Source: Streptomyces sp. SCSIO 30461
Lineage (GTDB): Bacteria; Actinomycetota; Actinomycetes; Streptomycetales; Streptomycetaceae
DNA length: 64,000 nt
Reading direction: 5' to 3'
Assembly (NCBI RefSeq): GCF_037023745.1
Contig: NZ_CP146101.1
Coordinates: 6,092,001 to 6,156,000 of the forward strand
Position numbers and translations under genes: made by a program. Below the pieces are notes generated by a model. The model saw nothing but the letters and a program-made list of their open reading frames with translations, did no database searches and was not told the DNA's origin. Below, piece by piece: positions 46,844-55,732 of the stretch; the stretch's first letter is position 1; the number at the start of each line of letters is the position of its first letter.

Positions 46844-47112
46844 GGAGCCACCCTGCCATGGGCGAGGACACCGCAGCGAAGCAATCACTACATTAACCAC
46901 ATAACAATGGATATTAGGCCGTGTCGGATTAGACCTTACTCGGGTCTTTTGTCCGATCCGGCTAGTGTGCGTCGTGTGATGAACCACCGGACGGCCGGGT
47001 ACGGACCGCCACCGCTGCCGATATGAGCGCGTCCGGCCGTCCCGTCCAGTCCTGACGCGGTGGCAGACGCACCCCCCTTCACACCTTCACCCCCAGCGAG
47101 GTGCACACAGTC
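46844..47112. promoter_or_regulatory. AT-rich divergent promoter region
   Basis: About 100 bases around 46875-46975 are much richer in A/T than the surroundings, with runs such as CATTAACCACATAACAATGG. It lies between the divergent hydrolase and multicopper oxidase genes. Promoters are expected here, but I cannot fix a -35/-10 pair. Confidence 0.4.
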
Positions 47113-48873
47113 ATGCCCATGGAGCACACCGGTCAGACCCCCTCCAGCCGTCGCGCCGTACTCGGCGCCGGGCTCGCCGTCGCGGGATCCGGCCTGCTCG
47201 CCGCCTGCTCAGGCTCCGGCGGCGACTCCGGACGCCCCGACCGCGGCAGCCAAGGCGCGGGCCCCGGGGGCACCGCGGCGCCCGATCGCGGGCACGACGA
47301 GCGGGACGGCACCCGGAAGGGGGAAGGCGGCGGCAAGCGCAGCCGCCAGCTCACCTTCACGGCCCGGCCGAGCACGGTGGACCTGGGCGGCGGACGCACC
47401 TTCAAAACCTGGACGTACGACGACGAGCTGCCGGGGCGCATGGTCCGGATCACCGCGGGCGACACCCTCTCGCTCACCCTCAAGAACCACCTGCCGGAAG
47501 CGACCACCGTGCACTGGCACGGCATCGCGCTGCGCAACGACATGGACGGCGTGCCCTTCGTGACACAGCCGCCGATCGAGCCCGGCGAGTCGTTCTCGTA
47601 CCGCTACGAGGTCCCGCACCCGGGCACCTACTGGTTCCACCCGCACCAGGGCGTCCAGGTCGACCGCGGCACCTACGCACCGCTGATCGTGGACGACCCG
47701 AGGGAGCCGCTCGCGTACGACCGGGAGTGGGTCATCATGCTGGACGACTGGATCGACGGGGTGGACGGCTCGACTCCGGACGATGTCTTCTTCCAGCTCA
47801 GCAAGGGCAAGAAGATGGTGCACGACCCCGGATACGGGCACCACGGCGGTGGCGGACGCGAAGGCAACCGGTCGGGATCCGGTTCGGGGTCGGCCGCAGG
47901 TTCCGGGCCAGGGGCCAAGCCGTCAGGCGCCGTGGGCGCGGGAGGCGGCGGAGCGCGGCCCGCCGACGACCCGAAGAACGACGACCCGTCGGCGCGGCGC
48001 CACCCCAGGGGGCCTCGGCGGGTGATGCGGGGAGCCCACAGCAGTCTGCTCGGCCACGCGGGCGACGTCGCCTACCCGTACTACCTGATCAACGGGCGCA
48101 CTCCGGACTTTCCCACGCAGTTCAAGGCCAAGCCGGGTGACCGGATCCGCCTGCGGATCATCAACGCCGGGGGCGAGACCGCCTTCCGGGTGGCGCTCGG
48201 CGGGCACCGCTTCACGGTCACCCACACCGACGGGTTCCCGGTCCGCCCGTACAAGACCGACGCCCTGCTGATGGGCATGGGTGAGCGCTACGACGTGCTG
48301 ATCACGGCGAAGGACGGCGTCTTCCCACTCACCGCGCTCGCCGAGGGCAAGCACGGCTCGGCGATGGCCGTGCTGCGCACCAGCGGCGGTCGCACACCGG
48401 GACCGCGCACCCGGCCGCGCGAGCTGTACCGGGACGTGCTCGCGTCGGCGGCGAAGCTGCACCCGGACGAGTCCGTTGCACTGCCGCGGCGCCGCAAGCC
48501 GGACCGACTGATCAAGCTCAAGCTGACCGGCGGGATGGAGAAGTACGACTGGGCCTTCGACAACAGACCCTACGACCCGGACACGATCCACCGGATCGAG
48601 TACGGCGAGCGGGTCCGCCTCGTGGTCATCAACGTCACGGACATGTGGCATCCGGTGCATCTGCACGGGCACACGTTCGCCCTGGCCGACATCCTCTCGC
48701 ACGGCGCCCGCAAGGACACGGCCGCGGTGCTGCCGCACCACAAGCTGGTGCTGGACTTCGACGCGGACAACGCGGGCGCATGGATGCTCCACTGCCACAA
48801 CATCTACCACGCGGAGTCGGGGATGATGACGACGGTCGCCTACCGCGACCGCCGCAGCCGTGGCCGCAGATGA
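47113..48873 (+). CDS. multicopper oxidase, Tat-exported lipoprotein
   Basis: A 586-residue laccase/CueO-type enzyme. The signal has a twin-arginine motif (SSRRAVLGAG) and ends in a lipobox LLAAC, so it is probably exported folded and lipid-anchored. All four copper-ligand motifs are present: HWHGIALRNDMDG, WFHPHQG, MWHPVHLHGHTF and LHCHNIYHAESGMM. The last Met fits the axial ligand of the type 1 copper. Between domains 1 and 2 lies a long Gly/Ser-rich insertion (residues about 240-300) with His-Gly clusters (YGHHGGGGREG). Two more in-frame starts lie close by. Likely roles are copper detoxification or phenol oxidation. The His-rich PepSY pair and the DUF305 operon in the same window may belong to the same metal theme. 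Confidence 0.93.
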   Translation: MPMEHTGQTPSSRRAVLGAGLAVAGSGLLAACSGSGGDSGRPDRGSQGAGPGGTAAPDRGHDERDGTRKGEGGGKRSRQLTFTARPSTVDLGGGRTFKTWTYDDELPGRMVRITAGDTLSLTLKNHLPEATTVHWHGIALRNDMDGVPFVTQPPIEPGESFSYRYEVPHPGTYWFHPHQGVQVDRGTYAPLIVDDPREPLAYDREWVIMLDDWIDGVDGSTPDDVFFQLSKGKKMVHDPGYGHHGGGGREGNRSGSGSGSAAGSGPGAKPSGAVGAGGGGARPADDPKNDDPSARRHPRGPRRVMRGAHSSLLGHAGDVAYPYYLINGRTPDFPTQFKAKPGDRIRLRIINAGGETAFRVALGGHRFTVTHTDGFPVRPYKTDALLMGMGERYDVLITAKDGVFPLTALAEGKHGSAMAVLRTSGGRTPGPRTRPRELYRDVLASAAKLHPDESVALPRRRKPDRLIKLKLTGGMEKYDWAFDNRPYDPDTIHRIEYGERVRLVVINVTDMWHPVHLHGHTFALADILSHGARKDTAAVLPHHKLVLDFDADNAGAWMLHCHNIYHAESGMMTTVAYRDRRSRGRR

Positions 48874-48964
48874 CGTCACTCCCCGTGACCGAGGGCTGCC
48901 CCGGGGCGTCCCGAAGTGGGGCGCCCCACACTTCCCCTCAGGGACATTGCGTCAGTCAGACGAT

Positions 48965-48970
48965 TACACT
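48965..48970 (+). promoter_or_regulatory. possible -10 element of a leaderless nadE transcript
   Basis: TACACT ends six bases before the GTG of nadE, so transcription would begin at or next to the start codon. No ribosome binding site is seen and no good -35 at the usual distance. Confidence 0.35.
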
Positions 48971-48976
48971 GTCCCC

Positions 48977-50737
48977 GTGCCTCAACTACGTCTCGCCCTG
49001 AATCAGATCGACTCGACCGTCGGCGACCTCGCCGGCAATGCCGAATCGATCGTGCACTGGACCCGGCACGCCGCCGAGCAGGGGGCGCACCTGGTCGCCT
49101 TCCCCGAGATGGTGCTCACCGGCTACCCCGTCGAGGACCTCGCCCTGCGGTCCTCCTTCGTCGATGCCTCGCGGTCCGCGCTGCGCGCGCTCGCCGCCCG
49201 GCTCGCCGACGAGGGTTTCGGGGAACTGCCGGTGATCGTCGGCTATCTGGACCGCTCCGAGAAGGCCCAGCCGCGGTTCGGCCAGCCCGCCGGCGCCCCG
49301 CAGAACGCCGGAGCGGTGCTGCACGGCGGCCGGGTGGTGCTGACGTACGCCAAGCACCACCTGCCCAACTACGGGGTCTTCGACGAGTTCCGCTACTTCG
49401 TGCCGGGCGACACCATGCCGGTGATCCGCGTCCACGGTGTCGATGTCGCCCTCGCCATCTGCGAGGATCTCTGGCAGGACGGCGGCCGGGTGCCCGCCGC
49501 CCGGTCCGCCGGGGCCGGGCTCCTGCTGTCCATCAACGCCTCGCCGTACGAGCTGGACAAGGACGACACCCGCCTCGAACTCGTCCGCAAGCGGGCCCAG
49601 GAGGCCGGCTGCACGACCGCGTATCTGGCCATGATGGGCGGACAGGACGAGTTGGTCTTCGACGGCGACTCGATCGTGGTCGACAAGGACGGCGCGGTCG
49701 TCGCCCGTGCCCCGCAGTTCGCCGAGGGCAGCGTGATCCTGGACCTGGACCTCCCGGCCGCCTCCCCGGACGCCCCCACCGGAACCGTGGACGACGGTCT
49801 GGCCATCGACCGGCTCGTGCTCTCCGAAGAGGCGCTGCCACCGTGGGAGCCGGAGCTGACCGGTGGATACGCGGAGCGGCTCGACGACACCGAGGAGATC
49901 TACTCCGCGCTGGTGGTGGGCCTGCGGGCCTATGTGGCGAAGAACGGTTTCCGCTCGGTGCTGGTGGGCCTTTCCGGCGGTATCGACTCCGCGCTCGTCG
50001 CCGCCATCGCCTGCGACGCGGTCGGCGCGCGGAACGTGTACGGCATCTCCATGCCGTCCAAGTACTCGTCGGACCACTCCAAGGGCGACGCGGCCGAGCT
50101 CGCACGCCGTACCGGACTCAACCTCCGCACCGTGCCGATCGAGCCGATGTTCGACGCCTATATGGGTTCGCTCGGTCTCAGCGGTCTCGCCGAGGAGAAC
50201 CTCCAGTCGCGACTGCGCGGCACGATGCTGATGGCCGTCTCCAACCAGGAAGGCCATATCGTGCTCGCCCCGGGCAACAAGTCCGAACTGGCGGTCGGCT
50301 ACTCGACCCTGTACGGCGACTCGGTGGGTGCGTACGGCCCCATCAAGGACGTCTACAAGACGACCGTCTTCCGGCTCGCGAAGTGGCGCAACGTGGCGGC
50401 GAAGGAACGCGGCCAGACCCCGCCGATCCCGGAGAACTCCATCGTCAAGCCGCCGAGCGCCGAGCTGCGCCCGGGCCAGGTGGACACCGACTCGCTCCCG
50501 GACTACGACGTGCTGGACCGGATCCTGGAGCTGTACGTGGACCGGGACCAGGGCAAGGACGCCATCGTGGCGGCGGGCTACGACGAGGAACTGGTCACCA
50601 GGACCCTGCGGATGGTCGACATGGCCGAGTACAAGCGCCGCCAGTACCCGCCGGGCACCAAGATCTCGGCGAAGGGCTTCGGCAAGGACCGACGGCTGCC
50701 GATCACCAACCGCTGGCGGGAGACCGCCTCCCGCTGA
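48977..50737 (+). CDS. nadE: glutamine-dependent NAD(+) synthetase
   Basis: A 586-residue two-domain enzyme. The N-terminal nitrilase-type glutaminase has Glu in FPEMVLTGYP (about 45), Lys in YAKHHLPNYGVFDE (about 125) and Cys in LAICEDLW (about 160). The synthetase domain has the ATP loop LSGGIDSALVAAI (about 332) and SMPSKYSSDHSKGDA. It amidates nicotinate adenine dinucleotide with glutamine-derived ammonia, linking it to the glutamine supply encoded in this window. The GTG giving MPQLRLALNQ is the family start; upstream frame sequence is not conserved-looking. A strong terminator follows. Confidence 0.97.
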   Translation: MPQLRLALNQIDSTVGDLAGNAESIVHWTRHAAEQGAHLVAFPEMVLTGYPVEDLALRSSFVDASRSALRALAARLADEGFGELPVIVGYLDRSEKAQPRFGQPAGAPQNAGAVLHGGRVVLTYAKHHLPNYGVFDEFRYFVPGDTMPVIRVHGVDVALAICEDLWQDGGRVPAARSAGAGLLLSINASPYELDKDDTRLELVRKRAQEAGCTTAYLAMMGGQDELVFDGDSIVVDKDGAVVARAPQFAEGSVILDLDLPAASPDAPTGTVDDGLAIDRLVLSEEALPPWEPELTGGYAERLDDTEEIYSALVVGLRAYVAKNGFRSVLVGLSGGIDSALVAAIACDAVGARNVYGISMPSKYSSDHSKGDAAELARRTGLNLRTVPIEPMFDAYMGSLGLSGLAEENLQSRLRGTMLMAVSNQEGHIVLAPGNKSELAVGYSTLYGDSVGAYGPIKDVYKTTVFRLAKWRNVAAKERGQTPPIPENSIVKPPSAELRPGQVDTDSLPDYDVLDRILELYVDRDQGKDAIVAAGYDEELVTRTLRMVDMAEYKRRQYPPGTKISAKGFGKDRRLPITNRWRETASR

Positions 50738-50764
50738 GGCCCGCGTAGCCGCGCCGGCAGACGT

Positions 50765-50807
50765 GAGAGGGGCTTCCCGCAGAACGGCACGGCGGGAAGC
50801 CCCTCTC
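50765..50807. terminator. terminator between nadE and the phosphatase-family gene
   Basis: A perfect 16-bp stem (GAGAGGGGCTTCCCGC and complement) with an 11-nt loop, between convergent stops. Confidence 0.85.
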
Positions 50808-50839
50808 GTCGGCTTTCGACGGTTCTCGACTGCCGTGGA

Positions 50840-51889
50840 TCAGAAGGTCACGCGCGCGGCGACCGGAAGATGGTCGCTGGCGGTGCGCGGCAGCGTCCAG
50901 GACGACACCGGCTCGACGCCCTTCACCATGATCTGGTCGATCCGCGCCATCGGGAACGAGGCCGGCCAGCTGAAGCCGAATCCGTCGCCCGCGGCGCCCT
51001 GGGTGGACCGCATCTGGGCGGTGACCGCGTTCAGCGAGCGGTCGTTCATGGTGCCGTTGAGGTCACCGAGCAGCACCACCCTGGGCACTTCGTCGCGGGA
51101 GATCGCGTGGCCGAGCGCGTCGGCGCTCTCGTCCCGCTGGTTGGCGGTGAACCCGGCCTTCATCTTGACCCGGACGGACGGCAGATGGGCCACGTACACA
51201 GCGACATCGCCGGCCGGTGTGGCGACCGTGGAGCGCATCGCGCGCTCCCAGCCGAGCCGGATGTCCACGGCACCGGTCGCCCTCATGGGGTACTTGCTCC
51301 ACAGCCCGACCGTGCCCACCACGGAGTGGTGGGGGTACGCCGACTTCAGCGCCTTCTCGTACGCCGGGACCGCCTCGGCCTTCAGCTCCTCCAGCGCGAT
51401 GATCTCGGCTCCGGACTCCGCCACCCGGCGTGCGGTGCCCTCGGGGTCCGGGTTGTCGGCGTTGACGTTGTGGGTGGCGACGGTGAGCGCGGCCTTGTCC
51501 GCGTACCGCAACCGCTGCTCGCTGTTCTCGCTCTTGCTGCTGAGCAGCCCGCCGAAGACGTTCAACCAGACCACCGCCGGCACCAGCAGGGCGATGAGCG
51601 CCGTGGCCGAGCGCCGGATCAGTGCGAGCACCAGTAGCAGCGGTACCAGCAGACCGAGCCAGGGGAGGAAGGTCTCGGTCAGGCTGCCCAGGTTGCCGAG
51701 CCGGTTGGGGATCTGCGCGTGGAAGATCATCAGCAGTCCGGTCAGCAGGGCGAACGCGGCGATCACGATGCCCCGGCGCCAGATCCCCGGATCGCGACGC
51801 CATCTGCCGAGCGCGGCCCGGACGCGAGAACCGGAGCGTCCGCCCTGCTCAGCGTCCTGCGCCGTCTCCGTGATGTATGCCTGCCGCAT
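50840..51889 (-). CDS. membrane-anchored endonuclease/exonuclease/phosphatase-family protein
   Basis: A 349-residue protein with GAGGA before the ATG. Three hydrophobic segments occupy residues 35-115 (GIVIAAFALLTGLLMIF, FLPWLGLLVPLLLVLAL, ALIALLVPAVVWLNVFGGL). The external part is an EEP (DNase I-like) domain: VATHNVNADN, IIALEELKAE with the metal-binding Glu, VAHLPS, LLGDLNGTMND, and the final TASDHLPVAARV with the catalytic Asp-His. Related extracytoplasmic EEP proteins act on phosphoesters of DNA, lipids or inositol phosphates; substrate unknown here. It may work on nucleic acids or phospholipids outside the cell. Confidence 0.9.
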   Translation of the reverse strand: MRQAYITETAQDAEQGGRSGSRVRAALGRWRRDPGIWRRGIVIAAFALLTGLLMIFHAQIPNRLGNLGSLTETFLPWLGLLVPLLLVLALIRRSATALIALLVPAVVWLNVFGGLLSSKSENSEQRLRYADKAALTVATHNVNADNPDPEGTARRVAESGAEIIALEELKAEAVPAYEKALKSAYPHHSVVGTVGLWSKYPMRATGAVDIRLGWERAMRSTVATPAGDVAVYVAHLPSVRVKMKAGFTANQRDESADALGHAISRDEVPRVVLLGDLNGTMNDRSLNAVTAQMRSTQGAAGDGFGFSWPASFPMARIDQIMVKGVEPVSSWTLPRTASDHLPVAARVTF

Positions 51890-52079
51890 GCGTGTCCTCA
51901 CTGCCTTACCGCGCCTTGCTGCCGTGCCTCGCAAGCCGTGCCGTCCACACCCGCTACCGACCCTAGGGGATGACGGAGGGCTCGCCGTCGTACAGTCACG
52001 ATGACGAACCGGTGGGCGCGCCGGGTTCCGGTCACGGGCACCGCAAAGGCGGTTGTGACAGAACGCGCATATTGCGCGC

Positions 52080-52784
52080 TCAACCCGCCGGGGTCGGAAT
52101 CGGTTGCCGGGACGGGCTCAGGCCGTCGAGCACCGCCGCGACCATACGCTCCGCCAGATCCCCCGGCAGCGGGGCGTCGGGCCGCATCACGGCCCTGACC
52201 AACATGGGGCCGACGATGAGGTCGATGATCAGGTCGATGTCGACATCGGCGCGGATCTCCCCGCCCGCGATCCCCCTTCGAATGATGCCCAGGACGGTGG
52301 CCCGCCGGGGATCGATCACGGTGGCGACGTAGGCCGTCCACAGCTTGGGGTGGCTCTTCATCTGCGCCAGCACGTTGTGCAGCAGCGCCGACGAGCGGTG
52401 GGCGAGGCCCCGGGCCCGTACCGACTCCAGCATCACGACCAGGTCGTCCCGGGCGGAAGTGCCCGGCAGGGCGGGCTCCGGTGGCTCGATGTCCCGGAGC
52501 ACCTCGACGAACAGCTCCTCCTTGCCGCTCCAGCGGCGGTAGATGGTGGCCTTGCCCACACCGGCCGTGCGGGCGAGGCGTTCGATGGAGATCTCGCCCA
52601 GCGGGACCCCGCCCTCGAGGAGCCCCAGCACCGCCTCCCGGATCGCCCTCTCGGCGGCCTCGCTCCGCGGACGCCCCCGAGCAGCCGCGCGGCTCGGCGC
52701 GGAGGCGCGGTCCTGGTCGCGGCCCCGGTCCCGTTGCTGGTCCCGGTCCCCCGGAGCCGTACGGCTGCGCTCTGCGGGGCTCAT
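52080..52784 (-). CDS. TetR-family regulator of the adjacent efflux pump
   Basis: A 234-residue regulator. Its ATG overlaps the stop of the MFS gene as ATGA, so the two are translated together. An unusual charged N-terminus of about 35 residues ([20 protein letters not shown]) precedes the helix-turn-helix ([20 protein letters not shown], then [12 protein letters not shown]). The C-terminal domain ([20 protein letters not shown]) is of the TetR_C type common in pump repressors. It probably represses its own operon from the palindrome ahead of the pump gene. Confidence 0.92.
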   Translation of the reverse strand: MSPAERSRTAPGDRDQQRDRGRDQDRASAPSRAAARGRPRSEAAERAIREAVLGLLEGGVPLGEISIERLARTAGVGKATIYRRWSGKEELFVEVLRDIEPPEPALPGTSARDDLVVMLESVRARGLAHRSSALLHNVLAQMKSHPKLWTAYVATVIDPRRATVLGIIRRGIAGGEIRADVDIDLIIDLIVGPMLVRAVMRPDAPLPGDLAERMVAAVLDGLSPSRQPIPTPAG

Positions 52785-54409
52785 CCTCTGACCGCCCCTG
52801 CCGTGGGCCTGCCGTCCGGTTCCCCGGGAGGGAGCGCGCCGTCCGCTCCGGGCCGTACCCGTCCCGGCAGGTACATCGCCACGACCACGGCGCCCACGAC
52901 GGTCGCCATGGCCGCCGCGAGAGCCGTCAGGTGCATGGCGAAGACGAAGGCCTCGTTCGCCGGTCCGACCAGCAGCTTCCCCGACGGGCCGAGCTTGGCG
53001 GCGGCGCTGAGTGTGGCCTCGATCGACTCCCCCGCGGCCGCCTTGACACCGTCGGGCAGGCCCGCCGTCCTGGCCAGGGTGGACTCGATGCCGCCCCGGT
53101 ACGCCGCCGAGAGCAGCGAGCCGAGCACCGCGACGCCCAGCGCTCCGCCCACCTGCCGGAAGGTGTTGCTGATCGCCGAACCGGCCCCGGCCTTCTCCCG
53201 GGGCAGCGCCTGCATCACCGCCACCGTCACCGGTGGCATCACATGGGCCACCCCCGCGCCCTGGACGAAGAAGGCGGCCTCGATCAGCCACAGCGGGGTC
53301 GAACCGTCGAAGAAGGCGAAGGCCGCGAGACCGGTGGTGATCATCAGCATGCCCGCCGTGCAGGTCGCCTTGGCCCCGAACCGGCCGATGGCGAGCCGTG
53401 CGCGCGGGGCGAACGCCGACTGCGCGATGGCGAGCGGCAGCAGCAGCAGTCCGGCCGCCAGCGGGCTGAAGCCGCGCACACTCTGCAGATAGAACACGGA
53501 CAGGAAGGCCACGCCCATCGTCGCGAAGAAGCCCAGCGCGGTCGCCGCGATCGCCGACGAGAACACCGGGTTCCTGAAGTACGAGAAGTCGAGCGCCGGA
53601 TGGTCGCTGCGCACCTCGTAGACCACGAACACCGTCAGCACGCCGATCCCGCCGAGCAGCGGCGCCAGCACCGCCTGATCGGTGAGTGAGGCGAGCTCGC
53701 CGCCCCGGATGATCCCGTACACCAGCAGCACGAGACCGACGATCGACAGCAGCACGCCGACCGGGTCGAGCCGACCGGGGGCGGGGTCCCGGGAGTCGGG
53801 GATCAGCACCACCATGGCGACGAAGCCGATCAGCACCACGGGGACGTTGACCAGGAAGATCGAGCCCCACCAGAAGTGTTCGAGCAGCAGCCCACCGGTG
53901 AGCGGTCCGAGCGCGATCGACACACCGACCCCGCCCGCCCAGATCCCGATCGCCTTGGCCTGCTCGTCCCGCTCGAACACGTTCATCAGGATGGCGAGCG
54001 TGGCGGGGATCACGAACGCGGCGCCGACCCCCATCACCGCGCGGTAGGCGATGAGCTCGGCGGACGATCCGGAGAACGCGGCCAGCGCCGAGCCCACTCC
54101 GAAGACGGCCATACCGAACAGCAGCGCGTTGCGGCGGCCCGTGCGGTCGCCGATCAGGCCCGCGGTGAACAGCAGGGCGGCGAAGACCAGGGTGTAGGCG
54201 TTGATGGCCCACTCCAGCTCGCCCTGGGTGGCCCCGAGGCCGACGGGCGCCGGAGTGGCGATGGTCTTTACCGCGACGTTCAGCACCGAGTGGTCGAGCA
54301 CCACGATGAGCACGCTGAACATGAGGACGGCGAGGATGGCCCAGCGGCGGCGGTGCACGGCTTCCGGGACGCGGGGTGGGGCGGGTGGCGCCCCAGGGGG
54401 TGTGGACAT
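52781..54409 (-). CDS. DHA2-family (14-TM) drug efflux transporter
   Basis: A 542-residue major facilitator of the EmrB/QacA type. TM1 holds the conserved [11 protein letters not shown] (motif D1), the TM2-TM3 loop holds [16 protein letters not shown] (motif A), and TM5 has the antiporter motif [19 protein letters not shown] (motif C). Fourteen hydrophobic segments can be placed. The C-terminus is long, Pro/Gly-rich and cytoplasmic. It should expel drugs or dyes against protons. A TetR gene is coupled downstream and a TetR-like operator lies just upstream. Confidence 0.94.
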   Translation of the reverse strand: MSTPPGAPPAPPRVPEAVHRRRWAILAVLMFSVLIVVLDHSVLNVAVKTIATPAPVGLGATQGELEWAINAYTLVFAALLFTAGLIGDRTGRRNALLFGMAVFGVGSALAAFSGSSAELIAYRAVMGVGAAFVIPATLAILMNVFERDEQAKAIGIWAGGVGVSIALGPLTGGLLLEHFWWGSIFLVNVPVVLIGFVAMVVLIPDSRDPAPGRLDPVGVLLSIVGLVLLVYGIIRGGELASLTDQAVLAPLLGGIGVLTVFVVYEVRSDHPALDFSYFRNPVFSSAIAATALGFFATMGVAFLSVFYLQSVRGFSPLAAGLLLLPLAIAQSAFAPRARLAIGRFGAKATCTAGMLMITTGLAAFAFFDGSTPLWLIEAAFFVQGAGVAHVMPPVTVAVMQALPREKAGAGSAISNTFRQVGGALGVAVLGSLLSAAYRGGIESTLARTAGLPDGVKAAAGESIEATLSAAAKLGPSGKLLVGPANEAFVFAMHLTALAAAMATVVGAVVVAMYLPGRVRPGADGALPPGEPDGRPTAGAVRG

Positions 54410-54431
54410 GATCCAGAGGTTCCCGTTTTCG

Positions 54432-54450
54432 ATACGAAACCGTCTCGTAT
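54432..54450 (-). promoter_or_regulatory. TetR-type operator before the efflux gene
   Basis: ATACGA-n7-TCGTAT is a perfect 6-bp dyad 23-41 bases upstream of the pump start. The ATACGAgacGGT-like core resembles operators of streptomycete pump repressors. On the minus strand it overlaps TATACGA, a likely -10, so repressor binding would block RNA polymerase. Confidence 0.7.
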
Positions 54451-54608
54451 AGGAAAATACGACCGGGATGGCGGAGTGTCGGTGGAACGACGGCGGAACA
54501 TCGCCGGGTGTGAACGGCACCACTTCACGCGATGGGCGCCGGGATGCCACCATGGATGCGGTCCGGGGACGCCGTCAGGGCGCCTCGAGATGACGAAGGA
54601 GCCGTTCC

Positions 54609-55484
54609 ATGACGCTTCAGGCTGCCCCTGAGCAGTCCGCCGGCAGCAGCGACAGCGGAAGCAAGGCGCTGTACGGCGGAAAGAGCACTCGCCGCGTCAC
54701 CGTCCACGACATCGCCGCCGCCAAGCAGCGCGGTGAGAAGTGGCCCATGCTCACCGCCTACGACGCGATGACCGCGTCCGTGTTCGACGAGGCCGGCATC
54801 CCGGTGATGCTCGTCGGCGACTCGATGGGCAATACCCACCTCGGCTACGACACCACCGTTCCCGTCACGATGGACGAGATGGCCCTGCTGTCCGCCGCCG
54901 TCGTCCGGGGCACCAAGCGCGCCCTCATCGTCGGCGACCTGCCGTTCGGCTCGTACCAGGAGGGCCCGGTCCAAGCCCTGCGCAACGCCACCCGGCTGGT
55001 CAAGGAGGCCGGCGTGGGAGCGGTGAAGCTGGAGGGCGGCGAGCGCTCGCTGCCCCAGACCGAGCTGCTGGTGCAGGCGGGCATTCCGGTGATGTCCCAC
55101 CTCGGGCTCACCCCGCAGTCCGTCAACACCATGGGCTACCGGGTCCAGGGCCGCGGCGACGAGGCCGCGCACCGGCTGCTGCGTGACGCCAAGGCGGCAC
55201 AGGACGCGGGTGCGTTCGCCCTGGTGCTCGAACTCGTACCGGCTGAGCTGGCCGCCGAGGTCACCCGTTCGCTGGAGATCCCGACCGTCGGCATCGGCGC
55301 GGGCGCCGAGACGGACGCACAGGTGCTGGTGTGGACCGACATGGTGGGGCTGACCGGTGGGAAGGTGCCGCGCTTCACCAAGCAGTACGCGAACATGCGA
55401 CAGGTGCTCGGGGACGCCGCGAAGGCGTTCGCCGCGGATGTGGCGGGCGGGGCGTTCCCCGCCGACGAGCACACCTTCCACTGA
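54609..55484 (+). CDS. panB: 3-methyl-2-oxobutanoate hydroxymethyltransferase
   Basis: A 291-residue enzyme that makes ketopantoate from alpha-ketoisovalerate and methylene-tetrahydrofolate, the first step toward pantothenate and CoA. Marks are PMLTAYDAMTASVFDEAGIP, VMLVGDSMGNTHLGYDTTVP (metal-binding Asp), LIVGDLPFGSYQ, AVKLEGGER, VMSHLGLTPQSVN, and the catalytic Glu in VLELVPAELA. The first 25 residues are Ser/Gly-rich and not part of the fold. It stands alone here; other pan genes are not in the window. A hairpin follows about 105 bases past the stop. Confidence 0.96.
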   Translation: MTLQAAPEQSAGSSDSGSKALYGGKSTRRVTVHDIAAAKQRGEKWPMLTAYDAMTASVFDEAGIPVMLVGDSMGNTHLGYDTTVPVTMDEMALLSAAVVRGTKRALIVGDLPFGSYQEGPVQALRNATRLVKEAGVGAVKLEGGERSLPQTELLVQAGIPVMSHLGLTPQSVNTMGYRVQGRGDEAAHRLLRDAKAAQDAGAFALVLELVPAELAAEVTRSLEIPTVGIGAGAETDAQVLVWTDMVGLTGGKVPRFTKQYANMRQVLGDAAKAFAADVAGGAFPADEHTFH

Positions 55485-55588
55485 CCTGATCGCGATCTTG
55501 CCGCGATCGGGCGGATTCCGGCCGAGCACGGTCTGACAGCCCTCCGGGGCGCTCCGGGCCCGGTCCGCTGAGCCACTCCCGGCACCAA

Positions 55589-55626
55589 CGACAGCCCGCC
55601 GATCTTCCCCCGTCGGCGGGCTGTCG
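55589..55626 (+). terminator. terminator after panB
   Basis: A 14-bp perfect stem, CGACAGCCCGCCGA / TCGGCGGGCTGTCG, with a 10-nt loop. Confidence 0.7.
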
Positions 55627-55670
55627 GCCGTGACCCGCCCGGCTGCGGACCGGGAACCGCGGAGATGGCG

Positions 55671-55712
55671 TGTCGGTGGGCTGTCGGCGGTCTGTCGGTG
55701 GCTTGTCGGTGG
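55671..55712 (+). promoter_or_regulatory. four phased 9-mers, candidate SARP binding site
   Basis: TGTCGGTGG, TGTCGGCGG, TGTCGGTGG and TGTCGGTGG begin at 55671, 55682, 55693 and 55704, an exact 11-bp period. The last ends 20 bases before the ABC ATPase ATG. SARP regulators are known to bind heptamer direct repeats spaced at 11 or 22 bp just ahead of a -10 element, and a SARP gene lies in this locus. A GTG inside the first repeat could in principle start a longer protein, but the translation is not family-like. Confidence 0.6.
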
Positions 55713-55732
55713 CGGCTGCCACGCTTCGGAAC

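Noticed and set aside
48916..50748. 610-codon second frame over nadE
   Set aside because: Arg/Pro/Gly-rich shifted-frame reading of nadE.
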